From Roseomonas sp. (GTDB lineage: Bacteria > Pseudomonadota > Alphaproteobacteria > Acetobacterales > Acetobacteraceae): a stretch of 64,000 nt of DNA. Position numbers and translations under genes: made by a program. Shown here piece after piece: positions 43,335 through 53,019 of this stretch; the first letter of the stretch is position 1; each line of letters starts with the position of its first letter. The stretch is from NCBI GenBank assembly GCA_020249145.1, contig JADCGF010000001.1, positions 310,001 through 374,000 of the forward strand, given 5' to 3'. The notes beneath the pieces were generated by a model. That model searched no databases, was not told the DNA's origin, and was given only the letters and a program-made list of their open reading frames with translations.

Positions 43335-43883
43335 TTAGCGCCCACGCCACATCAGCCGCAAAATGGGCAAGCCCTGCCAGTGATGATGGATCGCCAGCAT
43401 CCCATGCCCCAGCGCCAGCACGACCAAGCCCCAGGCTGCGCCCTGATGCAAAGGCCGCAGCACATCATACAAGGCCTGATCGGGCGCGAAGGGGTGCGGA
43501 ATGGGCAGGATCAGGAAGAACACGGTCTCAACGCCAATCGGCGCCGCCGCCGCACTCAAAAAACCCAGCACCGGCACGGCAATCAGCAGCGCGTAAAGCA
43601 GGCCCTGCCCCAGCCGCGCCGCGCCTTGCTGCCAGGCGGGCAGCGCCATGGGTGCCGGCCTACCACGCCGCGCCAATAGCCAAAGCCGCCAAACCCACAG
43701 CGGAATCAGCAAAAGGCCAAGGCTTTTATGCAATTGATAGGTCAGGATTTTCGCCAAAAGCGCCGAAAGCGGCAGCGCCACCATCACCAGCGCCAGCAGG
43801 AAGTTCACAAAAACCAGCGCGGCCATGGCCCAATGCAGGCGCCGTTGCGCCACCGACCACGCCGCCTGCATTTGCTTATCCAA
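43335..43883 (-). CDS. Cytochrome b561
   Basis: The 182-residue membrane protein has four hydrophobic helices and histidines suited for two hemes: RRLHWAMA, YQLHKSLGLLL, RPLHQGAAWG and LGHGMLAIHHHW. This is the bacterial b561 family, which moves electrons across the membrane, in E. coli from ubiquinol to superoxide. Its start overlaps the stop of the upstream yceI-like gene by 8 bases, a common pairing. Confidence 0.93.
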   Translation of the reverse strand: MDKQMQAAWSVAQRRLHWAMAALVFVNFLLALVMVALPLSALLAKILTYQLHKSLGLLLIPLWVWRLWLLARRGRPAPMALPAWQQGAARLGQGLLYALLIAVPVLGFLSAAAAPIGVETVFFLILPIPHPFAPDQALYDVLRPLHQGAAWGLVVLALGHGMLAIHHHWQGLPILRLMWRGR

Positions 43884-44481
43884 TCACCAGACTGACCGAT
43901 ACCGCCAATTGCACGCGATCGCCCGTGGCCGCCATGTCCGACACCATGCCAAAAGCCGCGCGGCTGATCTCTCCGCGCGCGGTGCAATCTACAATCTCCG
44001 CCCCCGTCGCAGCATCACGCCGCCACCGCGCTAGCTTCGCCTGAAGGGTAAAGGGCTGGGTCACGCCGCGCATTTCCAAAGGCCCGGCCAGATCGAAGGC
44101 CTCGATCCGCCCGCCGGGTGCGGCGCGGCCAGAAAACTGCGCCAGCGGCCAGCGTTCCGCATAAAAATAGGCCGGTGAGCGCAGCAAATCCGCCGCGCCC
44201 GGATAGGCATGCGTGATTGAAGCGGTTTCCACCTGCACCGCGACGCGCGCTGTCTCCGGCCTTTGGGGATCCAGTATCAATTCACAGTCGAAGCGCGAAA
44301 ACTGTCCGGTCGAGGTTAGCACCTGCAAATGCCGCGCGATGAATTCCAGCCTGCCCTGCCTCTGGTCGAAGCGAAACACCCGAGCCGCCCGCGCCGGCAA
44401 GGGCGCAAGGCCAATCAGGGGCAGCACCGCACCAGCCAGCGCGCGTCGGCGGATTGGGCGGGCGTTGGTTACATCCGGCAT
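43876..44481 (-). CDS. YceI-family periplasmic protein
   Basis: The 201-residue product starts with a twin-arginine-like leader (IRRRALAGAVLPLIGLAP) cleaved near residue 32. The mature lipocalin-like YceI domain follows with FIARHLQVLTSTGQFSRFD and AFDLAGPLEMRGVTQPF segments. YceI proteins bind isoprenoid chains; many lie next to cytochrome b561 as here, suggesting a quinone-related role. It overlaps the b561 start by 8 bases. Confidence 0.9.
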   Translation of the reverse strand: MPDVTNARPIRRRALAGAVLPLIGLAPLPARAARVFRFDQRQGRLEFIARHLQVLTSTGQFSRFDCELILDPQRPETARVAVQVETASITHAYPGAADLLRSPAYFYAERWPLAQFSGRAAPGGRIEAFDLAGPLEMRGVTQPFTLQAKLARWRRDAATGAEIVDCTARGEISRAAFGMVSDMAATGDRVQLAVSVSLVIG

Positions 44482-44606
44482 CTAGTTCAACACTAAACAA
44501 TTTTTGTCTCCAGGTCCAGTATTTTCCACAAAATCTGTTCGGCTATTGCCTTTTGGCGGTCTGGGGGCTAACACGCTTCCATTCACACCATCCGAGCCTA
44601 CCGGGG

Positions 44607-44640
44607 GGTGGCCTTGAAAAAGGCCGCCTTTTTTGTTTTT
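44607..44640 (+). terminator. Leader terminator/attenuator upstream of rimP
   Basis: A 9-base stem GGTGGCCTT / AAGGCCGCC (one G-T pair) closes a GAAA loop and is followed by TTTTTT-G-TTTTT, a textbook intrinsic terminator on the plus strand. No plus-strand gene precedes it for over 1 kb, so it most likely attenuates transcripts entering rimP-nusA-infB. The possible rimP start codons lie in or just after the T tract. NusA, encoded here, is a termination factor and could make this autoregulatory. Confidence 0.85.
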
Positions 44641-45172
44641 GCAGCCTGATCTGCCTCATCACGAAGGGCTTGAAGCCCGCATCGCGGAAGCGATCCTGCC
44701 CAGCCTGACGCAGCTTGGCTATGAACTTGTGCGCGTACAGGTTTCCGGCAAGGAACGCCCCGTGGTGCAGATCATGGCGGACCGCGCTGATGAAGCGCCC
44801 TTCACCGTGGAAGATTGTGAGGCCATCAGCCACGCCGCGGGCGCGGTGCTGGATGTTGCGGACCCGATCCGCGGCGAATGGATGCTTGAAGTCTCCTCCG
44901 CCGGGATTGATCGCCCGCTGACGCGGACCAAGGATTGGAATCGCTTTGCCGGCCATGTGGCGACGGTGGAGCTTTCCATCCCGTTTGATGGCCGCAAGCG
45001 TTTTCGCGGTATTGCGCTTGGCGCTGATGACCAGGAAGCGCGGCTCAAGCTGGATGATGGTACTGAATTGGCGCTGCCGCGCGGCAATATCCGCCGCGCC
45101 AAGCTGGTGCTGACCGATGAATTGATCGCGGCGACGGCGAAAGCCGCTGGCCCAACAACGATGACCCATTAA
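44633..45172 (+). CDS. rimP: Ribosome maturation factor RimP
   Basis: The product of up to 179 residues has the RimP pattern [37 protein letters not shown] and [12 protein letters not shown]. It assists 30S subunit maturation. The frame opens at 44618 after a stop, and the only usual starts are TTG at 44633 or TTG at 44639, both in the T tract of the leader terminator; no ATG or GTG exists before the conserved domain. nusA follows 14 bases downstream. Confidence 0.93.
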   Translation: MFLQPDLPHHEGLEARIAEAILPSLTQLGYELVRVQVSGKERPVVQIMADRADEAPFTVEDCEAISHAAGAVLDVADPIRGEWMLEVSSAGIDRPLTRTKDWNRFAGHVATVELSIPFDGRKRFRGIALGADDQEARLKLDDGTELALPRGNIRRAKLVLTDELIAATAKAAGPTTMTH

Positions 45173-45186
45173 CAGGAGAATGCGCC

Positions 45187-46710
45187 ATGGCCGTTGATAT
45201 CGCCATTGCCCGTCCGGAATTGCTGCAAGTGGCCGATGCCGTCGCGCGCGAGAAGATGATCGAGCGTGAGGAAGTGCTGGAAGCCATGGAACAGGCGATC
45301 CAGAAGGCTGGCCGCGCCAAATACGGGCTTGAGAAGGATATTCGCGCCACCATTGACCGCAAGGATGGCCGCGTAAAGCTGGAACGCTTCACCGAAGTGG
45401 TGGAAGCGGAACCGGTTGAAAGCGAAGCCACGCAAATCCCTTTGCGCATCGCGCAAAAGATCAAGCCCGGCATTCAACTTGGCGAATTCATTGTGGACCC
45501 GCTGCCGCCAATTGATTTCGGCCGCATCGCCGCACAAACCGCCAAGCAGGTGATTGTCCAGCGCGTGCGCGAAGTGGAACGCCGCAAGCAATTCGAAGAA
45601 TACAAGGACCGCGTTGGCGAAATCATCAATGGTACGGTAAAGCGCACCGAATACGGTAACCTGATGGTGGAACTGGGCCGCGCGGAAGCGCTGCTGCGGC
45701 GTGATGAAACCATCCCCCGCGAAGCCTTCCGTAATGGTGATCGCGTGCGCGCCTATATCTATGATGTGCGCGAAGAACCGCGCGGGCCACAGATTTTCCT
45801 CTCCCGCACGCATCCGGGGTTTCTCGCGAAGCTTTTCGCGCAGGAAGTGCCAGAAATTTATGATGGCATCATCGAAATCAAGGCCGTTGCGCGTGATCCC
45901 GGCAGCCGCGCCAAGATGGCGGTGATCAGCCGCGACAGTTCGATTGATCCCGTCGGCGCCTGCGTTGGTATGCGCGGGTCGCGCGTGCAGGCGGTGGTCG
46001 CTGAATTGCAGGGCGAAAAGATTGATATCATTCCCTGGTCGCAGGACCAGGCCACCTTCATTGTGAACGCACTCGCCCCTGCGGAAGTCAGCAAGGTGGT
46101 GTTGGATGATGAAGGCCGCCGCGTGGAAGTGGTGGTGCCGGATGATCAACTCAGCCTCGCCATTGGTCGTCGCGGGCAGAATGTGCGGCTTGCGTCGCAG
46201 CTCACGCGCTATGATGTGGATATCCTGACGGAAGCTGAGGAAAGCGAACGCCGCCAGGAAGAATTCCGCCGCCGCACCGGGCTGTTTGTGGAAGCGCTGG
46301 ATGTGGATGATGTGATTGCGGGGCTTCTGGTGCAGGAAGGCTTCGGTTCCATCGAAGACATTGTGCAGGCCCCGGATGAGGAATTGGCCGAAATCGAAGG
46401 CTTTGATGAAAGTGTCGCTGCCGAATTGAAGCGCCGCGCTGAAGCCTTCATCGAAAAACGCGATGCTGAAATGGATGAAAAGCGCCGCGATCTTGGCGTG
46501 GATGATGTGCTGATTGATGTGGGTGGCTTCACGCCGGCGATGATGGTGACGCTTGGTGAAAAGGGCGTGAAGTCGCTGGAAGATCTGGCTGATCTCGCCG
46601 GGGATGAATTGGTGGAAATCCTTGGCGCCGAAGCGGTGGATGAGGAAACGGCCAATGCCATTGTCATGGAAGCTCGTCGTCGTGCCGGCTGGCTCGGCGA
46701 TGAGGCATGA
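45187..46710 (+). CDS. nusA: Transcription termination/antitermination protein NusA
   Basis: The 507-residue protein has the N-terminal RNA-polymerase-binding domain, an S1 domain (about 135-200), two KH domains with GACVGMRGSRVQ and AIGRRGQNVRLASQL, and two C-terminal helix-hairpin-helix acidic repeats (about 370-500), as in proteobacterial NusA. It modulates pausing, termination and rRNA antitermination. A ribosome site (ACAGGAGA) precedes the ATG. It is in the conserved rimP-nusA-ylxR-infB order. Confidence 0.97.
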   Translation: MAVDIAIARPELLQVADAVAREKMIEREEVLEAMEQAIQKAGRAKYGLEKDIRATIDRKDGRVKLERFTEVVEAEPVESEATQIPLRIAQKIKPGIQLGEFIVDPLPPIDFGRIAAQTAKQVIVQRVREVERRKQFEEYKDRVGEIINGTVKRTEYGNLMVELGRAEALLRRDETIPREAFRNGDRVRAYIYDVREEPRGPQIFLSRTHPGFLAKLFAQEVPEIYDGIIEIKAVARDPGSRAKMAVISRDSSIDPVGACVGMRGSRVQAVVAELQGEKIDIIPWSQDQATFIVNALAPAEVSKVVLDDEGRRVEVVVPDDQLSLAIGRRGQNVRLASQLTRYDVDILTEAEESERRQEEFRRRTGLFVEALDVDDVIAGLLVQEGFGSIEDIVQAPDEELAEIEGFDESVAAELKRRAEAFIEKRDAEMDEKRRDLGVDDVLIDVGGFTPAMMVTLGEKGVKSLEDLADLAGDELVEILGAEAVDEETANAIVMEARRRAGWLGDEA

Positions 46711-46719
46711 GGCACGGCC

Positions 46720-47334
46720 CTGAGCGAAGCCACCGCCCTGCCGGAGGAAGATGAGCCCGAAAAGGGCCCACTTCGCCGTTGCATCGTCACACGCGAAAGC
46801 CTGCCCAAGGCGGAGATGATCCGTTTTGTGCTGGGGCCGGGGCGCGAAATCCTGCCCGATCTTGCTGAAAAGCTGCCGGGGCGGGGAATGTGGTTGAGCG
46901 CGCGGGGCGATGTGCTAGAAGGCGCCATCAGCCGTGGGGCCTTTACGCGCGCAGCGCGCGGCCCCGTGGTTGTTCCGCCCGGTCTTCCGGCGTTGCTGCA
47001 ACAGGGCCTCCGCACCAGGATTGCCGATCTGCTGGGGCTCGCGCGCCGGGCGGGTCAGGCGGTGGCGGGCTGGCAGGCGGTGCGGGAATGGCGCGCCGCG
47101 GATCGAATTGCCTTGCTGGTGCAGGCCAAGGATGGCAGCCCGGCAGAGCGAGAACGCCTCTCTGGCGGTGGCATGGCGGCGATTGCGCCGCTTTCCGCCG
47201 CTGAATTGGGGCGGGTTTTTGGGCGTGACCACATTGTTCATGTGGCGGTCGCGCCGGGCCGTTTGGCGGAAGCCATCCGGTCTGAGGCGGGTAGGCTTTC
47301 TGGCCTTTCCCCGTCAGAAGTGTCTAAATCCTAA
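46720..47334 (+). CDS. ylxR: YlxR (DUF448) RNA-binding protein with L7Ae-like C-terminal domain
   Basis: The frame encodes LRRCIVTRESLPKAEMIRF, the YlxR core, followed by a helical part beginning LLGLARRAGQAVAGW that resembles an L7Ae-like domain, as in alphaproteobacterial fusions. The first ATG (46816) lies inside the core, and no ATG, GTG or TTG exists between the preceding in-frame stop (46708) and it. CTG 46720 is given as the start. An ATG at 46707 overlapping the nusA stop is one base out of frame, so a start-proximal indel is the alternative. Confidence 0.75.
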   Translation: MSEATALPEEDEPEKGPLRRCIVTRESLPKAEMIRFVLGPGREILPDLAEKLPGRGMWLSARGDVLEGAISRGAFTRAARGPVVVPPGLPALLQQGLRTRIADLLGLARRAGQAVAGWQAVREWRAADRIALLVQAKDGSPAERERLSGGGMAAIAPLSAAELGRVFGRDHIVHVAVAPGRLAEAIRSEAGRLSGLSPSEVSKS

Positions 47335-47393
47335 GGCTGGCCGGGTTATGCGGCGGCTCAATGTGTATCAGATGATCGGGTTCAAAGCGGCGA

Positions 47394-50369
47394 ATGAGTG
47401 ACCAGAACGAGCAGGACGCGGGTAAAAGCAGGCTGAGCCTTCGGCCCGGCGGACGCCTCGAGCTTGGCAAGACGGTGGATGCGGGCAGCGTCCGCCAATC
47501 CTTCAGCCATGGCCGATCCAAGACCGTGCAGGTCGAGGTTGTGAAGAAACGCGTGGTGGCGCCAAGCCCGGTACGGCCTGGAATCGGTGTTCCCGCCGCG
47601 CGCGCCCTTGGCCCGGCCCCGGCGGCACCTTCTGCCACACCAATGCCGGCACCCGTCGCCAAGGTGCCTGCCGCGACCGCGTCGGCCCCCGCAGCGCCCC
47701 CTCCCGCGCCGAGCCCGTCGGTGGCAGCACCAGCGGAAGTGACGCCCCCCCCAGCCCCCGCGCCTGTCGCCGAGGCGCCCGCGCCTGCGCCCGTGGCTGC
47801 TGCGCCAGTGGTGGCTGCGCCCGCAGCGTCCGCGCCGCCGCCGGCCCCGGCTGCCATTGCGCCCCCGGCGCCAAGTTCAGCCCGCGTGCCCATGGCACCC
47901 CCGCCTGCGGCCCGCGCGGGCGCCGCGCCGGCGCGCACCGGTGGCGGTGGCCGCCAAGGTGCCGGGGGCCAAGCCGGCCGCTCCACCAGCACGGGCCGGC
48001 CCTTGACCCAGGCGGAACTCGCCATGCGTCAAAGGGTGCTTGAAGAAAACCGCCGCAACGAAGCGCAGCGCCAGCGTGAAGACCGCGAACGCCAGGCGCT
48101 GATGGTGCGCTCGGCTGCCGAAGAAGCCGCGCGCCGCGCCGAAGAAGAAGCCCGCGCCAAGGAAGAAGCCGCCCGCCGTGCGGAGCAGGAAGCCCGCACC
48201 GCAGAGGAAGTGGCACGTCGCCCCGCGCCCCCGCCGCAAGCCGCGGCACCTGCCGCTGCATCTGGCCGGGGCCCCGCTGGTGCGCCCGCGCGCAAGCCGG
48301 CCGCGCCTTCAGAACCGCCGGTCAAACTCACCCTCAAGGCGCGTGCGCCTTCTGATGATGATGAGGATGGGCCACGCCGCCCGGCGCTGCGTCGCCCTGG
48401 TGCGGCACCCGGCCCGGCCAAGCGGCTTGCGCCCGCGCCGGTCAAGAAATCACCGCCCGGCGCTGATCGCCGCCGCGAAGGCCGCATTGACGTAGCGGCA
48501 GCGCTGGAAGGTGAGGATGAACGTACGCGTTCCATCGCCTCTGTCCGGCGTGCGCGTGAACGTGAACGGCGCCAGCAGGAATTGGCGCGGCTGCGTTCCG
48601 GTACCGAACGCGTGGTGCGTGATGTGGTGGTACCGGAAAGCATCACCGTGCAGGAATTGGCCAATCGTATGGCTGCCCGTGGTGGGGATGTGGTGAAAAG
48701 CCTCTTCCGCATGGGCGTTATGGCGACGCTGACGCAAAGCATTGATGCCGATACGGCGGAATTGGTCGTGCAGGAATTCGGCCATCGGGTGAAGCGCGTC
48801 AGCGAAGCTGATGTTGAAATGGGCCTTGAAGGCGCTGAGGACGCGGATACGGAATTGCTGCCGCGTCCGCCCGTGGTCACCATCATGGGCCATGTGGATC
48901 ACGGCAAAACCAGCCTGTTGGACGCGCTGCGCAAGACCGATGTGGTCGCGCATGAAGCGGGTGGCATCACCCAGCATATTGGCGCCTATCAGATCACGGT
49001 GCCGGCAGGTGATCGCGTGACCTTCATTGATACGCCTGGCCATGAAGCCTTCACCGCCATGCGCGCGCGCGGCGCCTCAGTGACCGATATGGTGGTGCTG
49101 GTTGTGGCGGCTGATGATGGTGTCATGCCGCAAACGGTGGAAGCCATCCGCCATGCCCGCGCGGCCAAAGTGCCGCTGATTGTCGCGGTCAATAAGATCG
49201 ACAAGCCCGGCGTGAAGCCCGAACGTGTGAAGCAGGAATTGCTGCAACACGAAATCGTGGTGGAAAGCCTGGGTGGCGAAACCCAGGAAATCGAGGTTTC
49301 GGCAACCCAGAAGATCAATCTGGACAAGCTGCTGGAAGCGATTTCGCTGCAAGCGGAAATCCTGGATCTGCGCGCCAATCCGGACCGTGCCGCGGAAGGC
49401 ACCGTCATTGAAAGCAAGCTCGACCGCGGGCGTGGTCCTGTGGCGACGGTGCTGGTGCAAAAGGGTACACTCAAGCAGGGTGACATTGTGGTGGCCGGTG
49501 CCGAATGGGGCCGGGTGCGCGCCATGCTGGATGATAAGGGCCGACCGCTGAAAGATGCCGGGCCTTCCTTGCCGGTTGAAATCCTGGGCCTTTCCGGCGT
49601 GCCGACGGCGGGCGAGAATTTCATTGCCGTTGAAAACGAAGCCCGCGCGCGGGAAATTTCCGAATTCCGTCAGCGCAAGCTGCGTGACAAGGCGACCGCC
49701 ACCGCAGGTGCCGGCCGCGGCAGCCTGACCGATATGCTGGCCCGCATTCAAGCGGGTGAGCAGAAAGAAGTGGCCGTTGTGGTGAAGGCCGATGTGCAGG
49801 GCAGTTCGGAAGCGATCGGCGTCACGCTCGGCAAGCTTGGCAATGAAGAAGTGCGCGTGCGCGTGCTGCATAGTGCCGTGGGCCAGATTACGGAATCCGA
49901 TATCCAGTTGGCCAAGGCATCGGATGCGGTGATTGTTGCCTTCAATGTGCGCGCCACATCGCAAGCGCGCGATCTGGCGACCCGCGAAGGGGTGGAGATT
50001 CGCTATTACTCCATTATCTACGAAGTCGCCGATGACATTGAAAAGCTGGTCAAGGGCAAGTTGGCGCCGGTACAGCGCGAAAAATTCCTGGGCTATGCGC
50101 AGATTTTGCAGGTCTTCGAAGTCAAGCGCATCGGCAAGGTTGCCGGCTGCCGTATCACGGAAGGCCAGGTCAAGCGCGGTGCCGGGGTGCGGTTGCTGCG
50201 CGATGGCGTCGTGATCCATCAGGGCGAATTGTCCACGCTGCGGCGCTTCAAGGATGATGTGCGCGAAGTGGGCAATGGCCTGGAATGCGGCATGTCCTTT
50301 GCCAATTACGATGATATCCGCATTGGCGATCAGATCGAATGCTATGAGACGGAGACGGTAGCGGGCTGA
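47394..50369 (+). CDS. infB: Translation initiation factor IF-2
   Basis: The 991-residue GTPase has a long Ala/Pro-rich and charged N-terminal region (about residues 60-310), an IF2_N-like module and the GTPase domain with GHVDHGKT at residues 499-506, DTPGHEAF and NKIDKP. Domains II-IV follow, binding ribosome and fMet-tRNA. The start is ATG 47394. IF-2 promotes joining of initiator tRNA and subunits. Length is on the long side but usual for alphaproteobacteria. Confidence 0.97.
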   Translation: MSDQNEQDAGKSRLSLRPGGRLELGKTVDAGSVRQSFSHGRSKTVQVEVVKKRVVAPSPVRPGIGVPAARALGPAPAAPSATPMPAPVAKVPAATASAPAAPPPAPSPSVAAPAEVTPPPAPAPVAEAPAPAPVAAAPVVAAPAASAPPPAPAAIAPPAPSSARVPMAPPPAARAGAAPARTGGGGRQGAGGQAGRSTSTGRPLTQAELAMRQRVLEENRRNEAQRQREDRERQALMVRSAAEEAARRAEEEARAKEEAARRAEQEARTAEEVARRPAPPPQAAAPAAASGRGPAGAPARKPAAPSEPPVKLTLKARAPSDDDEDGPRRPALRRPGAAPGPAKRLAPAPVKKSPPGADRRREGRIDVAAALEGEDERTRSIASVRRARERERRQQELARLRSGTERVVRDVVVPESITVQELANRMAARGGDVVKSLFRMGVMATLTQSIDADTAELVVQEFGHRVKRVSEADVEMGLEGAEDADTELLPRPPVVTIMGHVDHGKTSLLDALRKTDVVAHEAGGITQHIGAYQITVPAGDRVTFIDTPGHEAFTAMRARGASVTDMVVLVVAADDGVMPQTVEAIRHARAAKVPLIVAVNKIDKPGVKPERVKQELLQHEIVVESLGGETQEIEVSATQKINLDKLLEAISLQAEILDLRANPDRAAEGTVIESKLDRGRGPVATVLVQKGTLKQGDIVVAGAEWGRVRAMLDDKGRPLKDAGPSLPVEILGLSGVPTAGENFIAVENEARAREISEFRQRKLRDKATATAGAGRGSLTDMLARIQAGEQKEVAVVVKADVQGSSEAIGVTLGKLGNEEVRVRVLHSAVGQITESDIQLAKASDAVIVAFNVRATSQARDLATREGVEIRYYSIIYEVADDIEKLVKGKLAPVQREKFLGYAQILQVFEVKRIGKVAGCRITEGQVKRGAGVRLLRDGVVIHQGELSTLRRFKDDVREVGNGLECGMSFANYDDIRIGDQIECYETETVAG

Positions 50370-50436
50370 AGAAGCCCAAAGCCGTCCCGCCTTTTTGGCA
50401 AGCCTGGATCGCAAGACCCAGGCAGGGAAATTGTTC

Positions 50437-50859
50437 ATGAGCAAGCATCAGCATCAAGGCCGGGCGGAAGGCCCTTCCCAGCGGCAATTGCGCGTGGCGG
50501 AAGAAGTGCGCCATGCGCTTTCCGCCGTCTTCGCGCGTGAGGAATTCCGCGACCCCGCCTTGCAGGGCGTGCATCTGACGATCACGGAAGTGCGCGCCTC
50601 ACCGGATTTGAAGCATATGACAGCGTTTGTTGCAGCGCTCGGGCGGGAAGTCACCAAGGAAGAATTGGGCGGCCTCAGGCGCGTGAGTTCCTTCCTGCGG
50701 CGGGAGGTTTCCCATAGCGTGCGGCTGAAATTCGCGCCTAATCTGCATTTCCAGCCTGATACCGCGCTTGATTACGCCATGCATATTGATGAAGTGATGC
50801 GCCGGCCGGAAGTGCAGCGCGACCTGCAAGCCAAGCCCGATGAGGATGACAAGGCATGA
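50437..50859 (+). CDS. rbfA: Ribosome-binding factor A
   Basis: The 140-residue protein has the KH-like RbfA fold with SQRQLRVAEEVRHALS, LTITEVRASPDLKHMTAFV and LKFAPNLHFQPDTALDYA. It assists late 16S rRNA maturation and cold adaptation. The ATG at 50437 is selected; the frame is open 14 codons upstream but the MSKHQ start fits. Its stop overlaps the truB start by 4 bases. Confidence 0.95.
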   Translation: MSKHQHQGRAEGPSQRQLRVAEEVRHALSAVFAREEFRDPALQGVHLTITEVRASPDLKHMTAFVAALGREVTKEELGGLRRVSSFLRREVSHSVRLKFAPNLHFQPDTALDYAMHIDEVMRRPEVQRDLQAKPDEDDKA

Positions 50860-51845
50860 GCGAGGCTCGCGAAAAGCGCCCCGGCCCACCGCGCGGCAAA
50901 CACCGCCAACACAAGAAGCCGAAAGGTCTTGCGCTGGATGGTTGGCTGATCATTGACAAGCCAACGGGTGTGGGTTCGACCGATGTGGTCACGCTGTGCA
51001 AGCGCGGCTTCAATGCGCAGAAATGCGGGCATGGTGGCACGCTTGATCCGCTGGCAACGGGCGTGCTGCCGATTGCCTTTGGTGCCGCGACGAAGACTGT
51101 GCCTTATGTGATGGATGGCACGAAGACCTATCGCTTCACGCTGACATTCGGCGAAGCGCGGGATTCCGATGATGCCGATGGCAAGGTGATTGCCACGTCA
51201 GATGCGCGGCCAGATGACGCGACCATTCAAGCCGCCCTGCCGCAATTCATCGGCGATATCATGCAGGTGCCGCCGATATTCTCGGCTATCAAGGTCGCTG
51301 GTGAACGCGCCTATGATTTGGCGCGCGCGGGCGAGATTCCGGAATTGGCGCCGCGCCCGGCCAGGGTTGATCGGTTTGAACTGATTGAACGGCCAGATGC
51401 CGATACCGCCGTGTTCTTCGTTGAATCCGGCAAGGGCGTTTATATGCGTAGCCTGGCGCGCGACATCGCGCGGGCCTGCGGCACGGTTGGGCATATCACG
51501 GCGCTGCGGCGCATGCGTGTGGGCCCATTTCACGAAAAAGATGCCGTGGCCCTGGACAAGATCGCCGTTTCCGGCGATACGCCGCCCCCTTCCCCGGCGC
51601 TTCTGCTGCCGGTGACGACCGCGCTGGCCGACATCCCGGCGCTGGCCCTCACCGAAGCGGAAGCCGCGCGGCTCTCATTCGGCCAGCATATCCCGCTGGT
51701 TGATTTCATGGGCCGCGTACCGCGTGAGGCCAACCCCGATGGGGGCTTGGCCAGAGCGATGGTGGGGGGGCGCCTGATGGGTCTGGCCCGCTTGGAAGAA
51801 GGCTTGTTAAAGCCAGAGCGGTGGTTGGGTCAGGGTGATTCTTGA
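50856..51845 (+). CDS. truB: tRNA pseudouridine(55) synthase
   Basis: The 329-residue product has GWLIIDKPTGVGSTDVV, the catalytic Asp in GGTLDPLATGVL and the YMRSLARDIARACGTVGH segment of TruB. It forms pseudouridine 55 in the T loop of tRNAs. It has a basic N-terminal extension before the core. It sits between rbfA (4-base overlap) and rpsO (39 bases). Confidence 0.96.
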   Translation: MSEAREKRPGPPRGKHRQHKKPKGLALDGWLIIDKPTGVGSTDVVTLCKRGFNAQKCGHGGTLDPLATGVLPIAFGAATKTVPYVMDGTKTYRFTLTFGEARDSDDADGKVIATSDARPDDATIQAALPQFIGDIMQVPPIFSAIKVAGERAYDLARAGEIPELAPRPARVDRFELIERPDADTAVFFVESGKGVYMRSLARDIARACGTVGHITALRRMRVGPFHEKDAVALDKIAVSGDTPPPSPALLLPVTTALADIPALALTEAEAARLSFGQHIPLVDFMGRVPREANPDGGLARAMVGGRLMGLARLEEGLLKPERWLGQGDS

Positions 51846-51884
51846 ACCATTGCCGGGCCATGCCCGGACGAGAGGAGAAATCCG

Positions 51885-52154
51885 ATGTCGATCACCGCGG
51901 AGCGTCGTACGGCGCTTATTTCCGAATACGCCATCAAGCCGGGCGATACCGGCAGCCCGGAAGTGCAGGTAGCCCTGCTGTCTGAGCGCATTGTCAACCT
52001 GACCGAGCATCTGAAGACCCATGCCAAGGATTTCCATTCCCGGCGCGGTTTGCTCGTGCTGGTGGGTCAGCGCCGTGGCTTGCTGGATTACGTGAAGAAG
52101 ACCGACCAGAAGCGCTATGAGACGCTGATTGGCCGGCTTGGGCTGCGCCGGTAA
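51885..52154 (+). CDS. rpsO: 30S ribosomal protein S15
   Basis: The 89-residue protein has the universal S15 pattern: [36 protein letters not shown] and [14 protein letters not shown], ending in LGLRR. It binds 16S rRNA early in 30S assembly. AGAGGAGA precedes its ATG. It ends the operon and is followed by a strong terminator; pnp, which usually comes next, is moved about 2.9 kb downstream by three inserted minus-strand genes. Confidence 0.97.
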   Translation: MSITAERRTALISEYAIKPGDTGSPEVQVALLSERIVNLTEHLKTHAKDFHSRRGLLVLVGQRRGLLDYVKKTDQKRYETLIGRLGLRR

Positions 52155-52184
52155 GCTTTTCCGTCCGGCGGTTACCGCCAATGG

Positions 52185-52212
52185 AAAAAAGGGGGTTACG
52201 GCCCCCTTTTTT
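52185..52212. terminator. Bidirectional intrinsic terminator after rpsO
   Basis: AAAAAAGGGGG and CCCCCTTTTTT form a perfect 11-base inverted repeat around TTACGG. A T tract ends either strand, so it can stop rpsO transcripts on the plus strand and the exported-protein gene (52227) on the minus strand. Confidence 0.93.
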
Positions 52213-52226
52213 GCTGTTCGGCGCCC

Positions 52227-52817
52227 TTAATTTTTGCGGGCTGGCGGCATACCCGGCAGCATTCCCCCAGGCATCTGCATCGAAGGCACCCCCGCCGGGC
52301 GCTGGAAGCGCGCAATATCCTGCGGGCCATAGGTCACGCGCAAAGCCTCAAGCGCGCCCTGCACACCCGGGGCGCTGCCTTGGGAACGCAACATCACCCC
52401 ATCATCAGTGAAACAGCCCGTGCCGGAACCTTGCGGCCCTTCATGGCGCCAATTGGTGCAAGCAATCCCGGCCACGCGATCCGCGCCAAGCTTGGTGAAG
52501 CGCGCGGATTCCAGGGCGCGCACATGGCTCGCCGCCTGGGCCATGGGGATATCCATCACCATGGGCTGGGGTATTTGCATGACCATGAAACCCTTCTGCC
52601 CGGCGAAATCGGCAATGGTGTAGCCCATGCCCGGCAGTTCCACGCGCATCAGGCGCGGCGCCGCCGCCCAGGCCATGGTCACTTCCTGCATGGGGCCGGC
52701 GCCCGAAACCCGATAGGTCACGGCCACATCGCGGCTTGGGAAAAACCGCGGCGCTTCCTGCGCCAAAGCGTGTAGGCTGAAAGCAAGGGCCGAGATCGCA
52801 AGCAAAACTGACCGCAT
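52227..52817 (-). CDS. Exported protein of unknown function (DUF4412-like)
   Basis: The 196-residue product has a signal peptide (LLAISALAFSLHALAQ) cleaved near residue 20. The rest is beta-rich with a Cys pair (ACTNW and GTGCFTDDG) and a Met/Pro-rich tail (MQMPGGMLPGMPP). It resembles the DUF4412 group only loosely. It may be a periplasmic or envelope protein. It stands first of three minus-strand genes between rpsO and pnp and shares the terminator with rpsO. Confidence 0.7.
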   Translation of the reverse strand: MRSVLLAISALAFSLHALAQEAPRFFPSRDVAVTYRVSGAGPMQEVTMAWAAAPRLMRVELPGMGYTIADFAGQKGFMVMQIPQPMVMDIPMAQAASHVRALESARFTKLGADRVAGIACTNWRHEGPQGSGTGCFTDDGVMLRSQGSAPGVQGALEALRVTYGPQDIARFQRPAGVPSMQMPGGMLPGMPPARKN

Positions 52818-53019
52818 GGGGTCCTCCTAAAGCGTCAGCATGAAAGATGATGGCGGCAAATATATGGTGCGATCATGCCAAGCCTATCTGCGGGCATTGC
52901 CGTCGCGGCTCACGGCGTTGCCCGCCGGGGCAGATTTTCGCCTTCAAAGTAACGCGGGTTGGAAGCCTGGAAGCCAAGCATGTTTTCGCGCTGACGTACA
53001 CACGTAACATATGAAAAGT

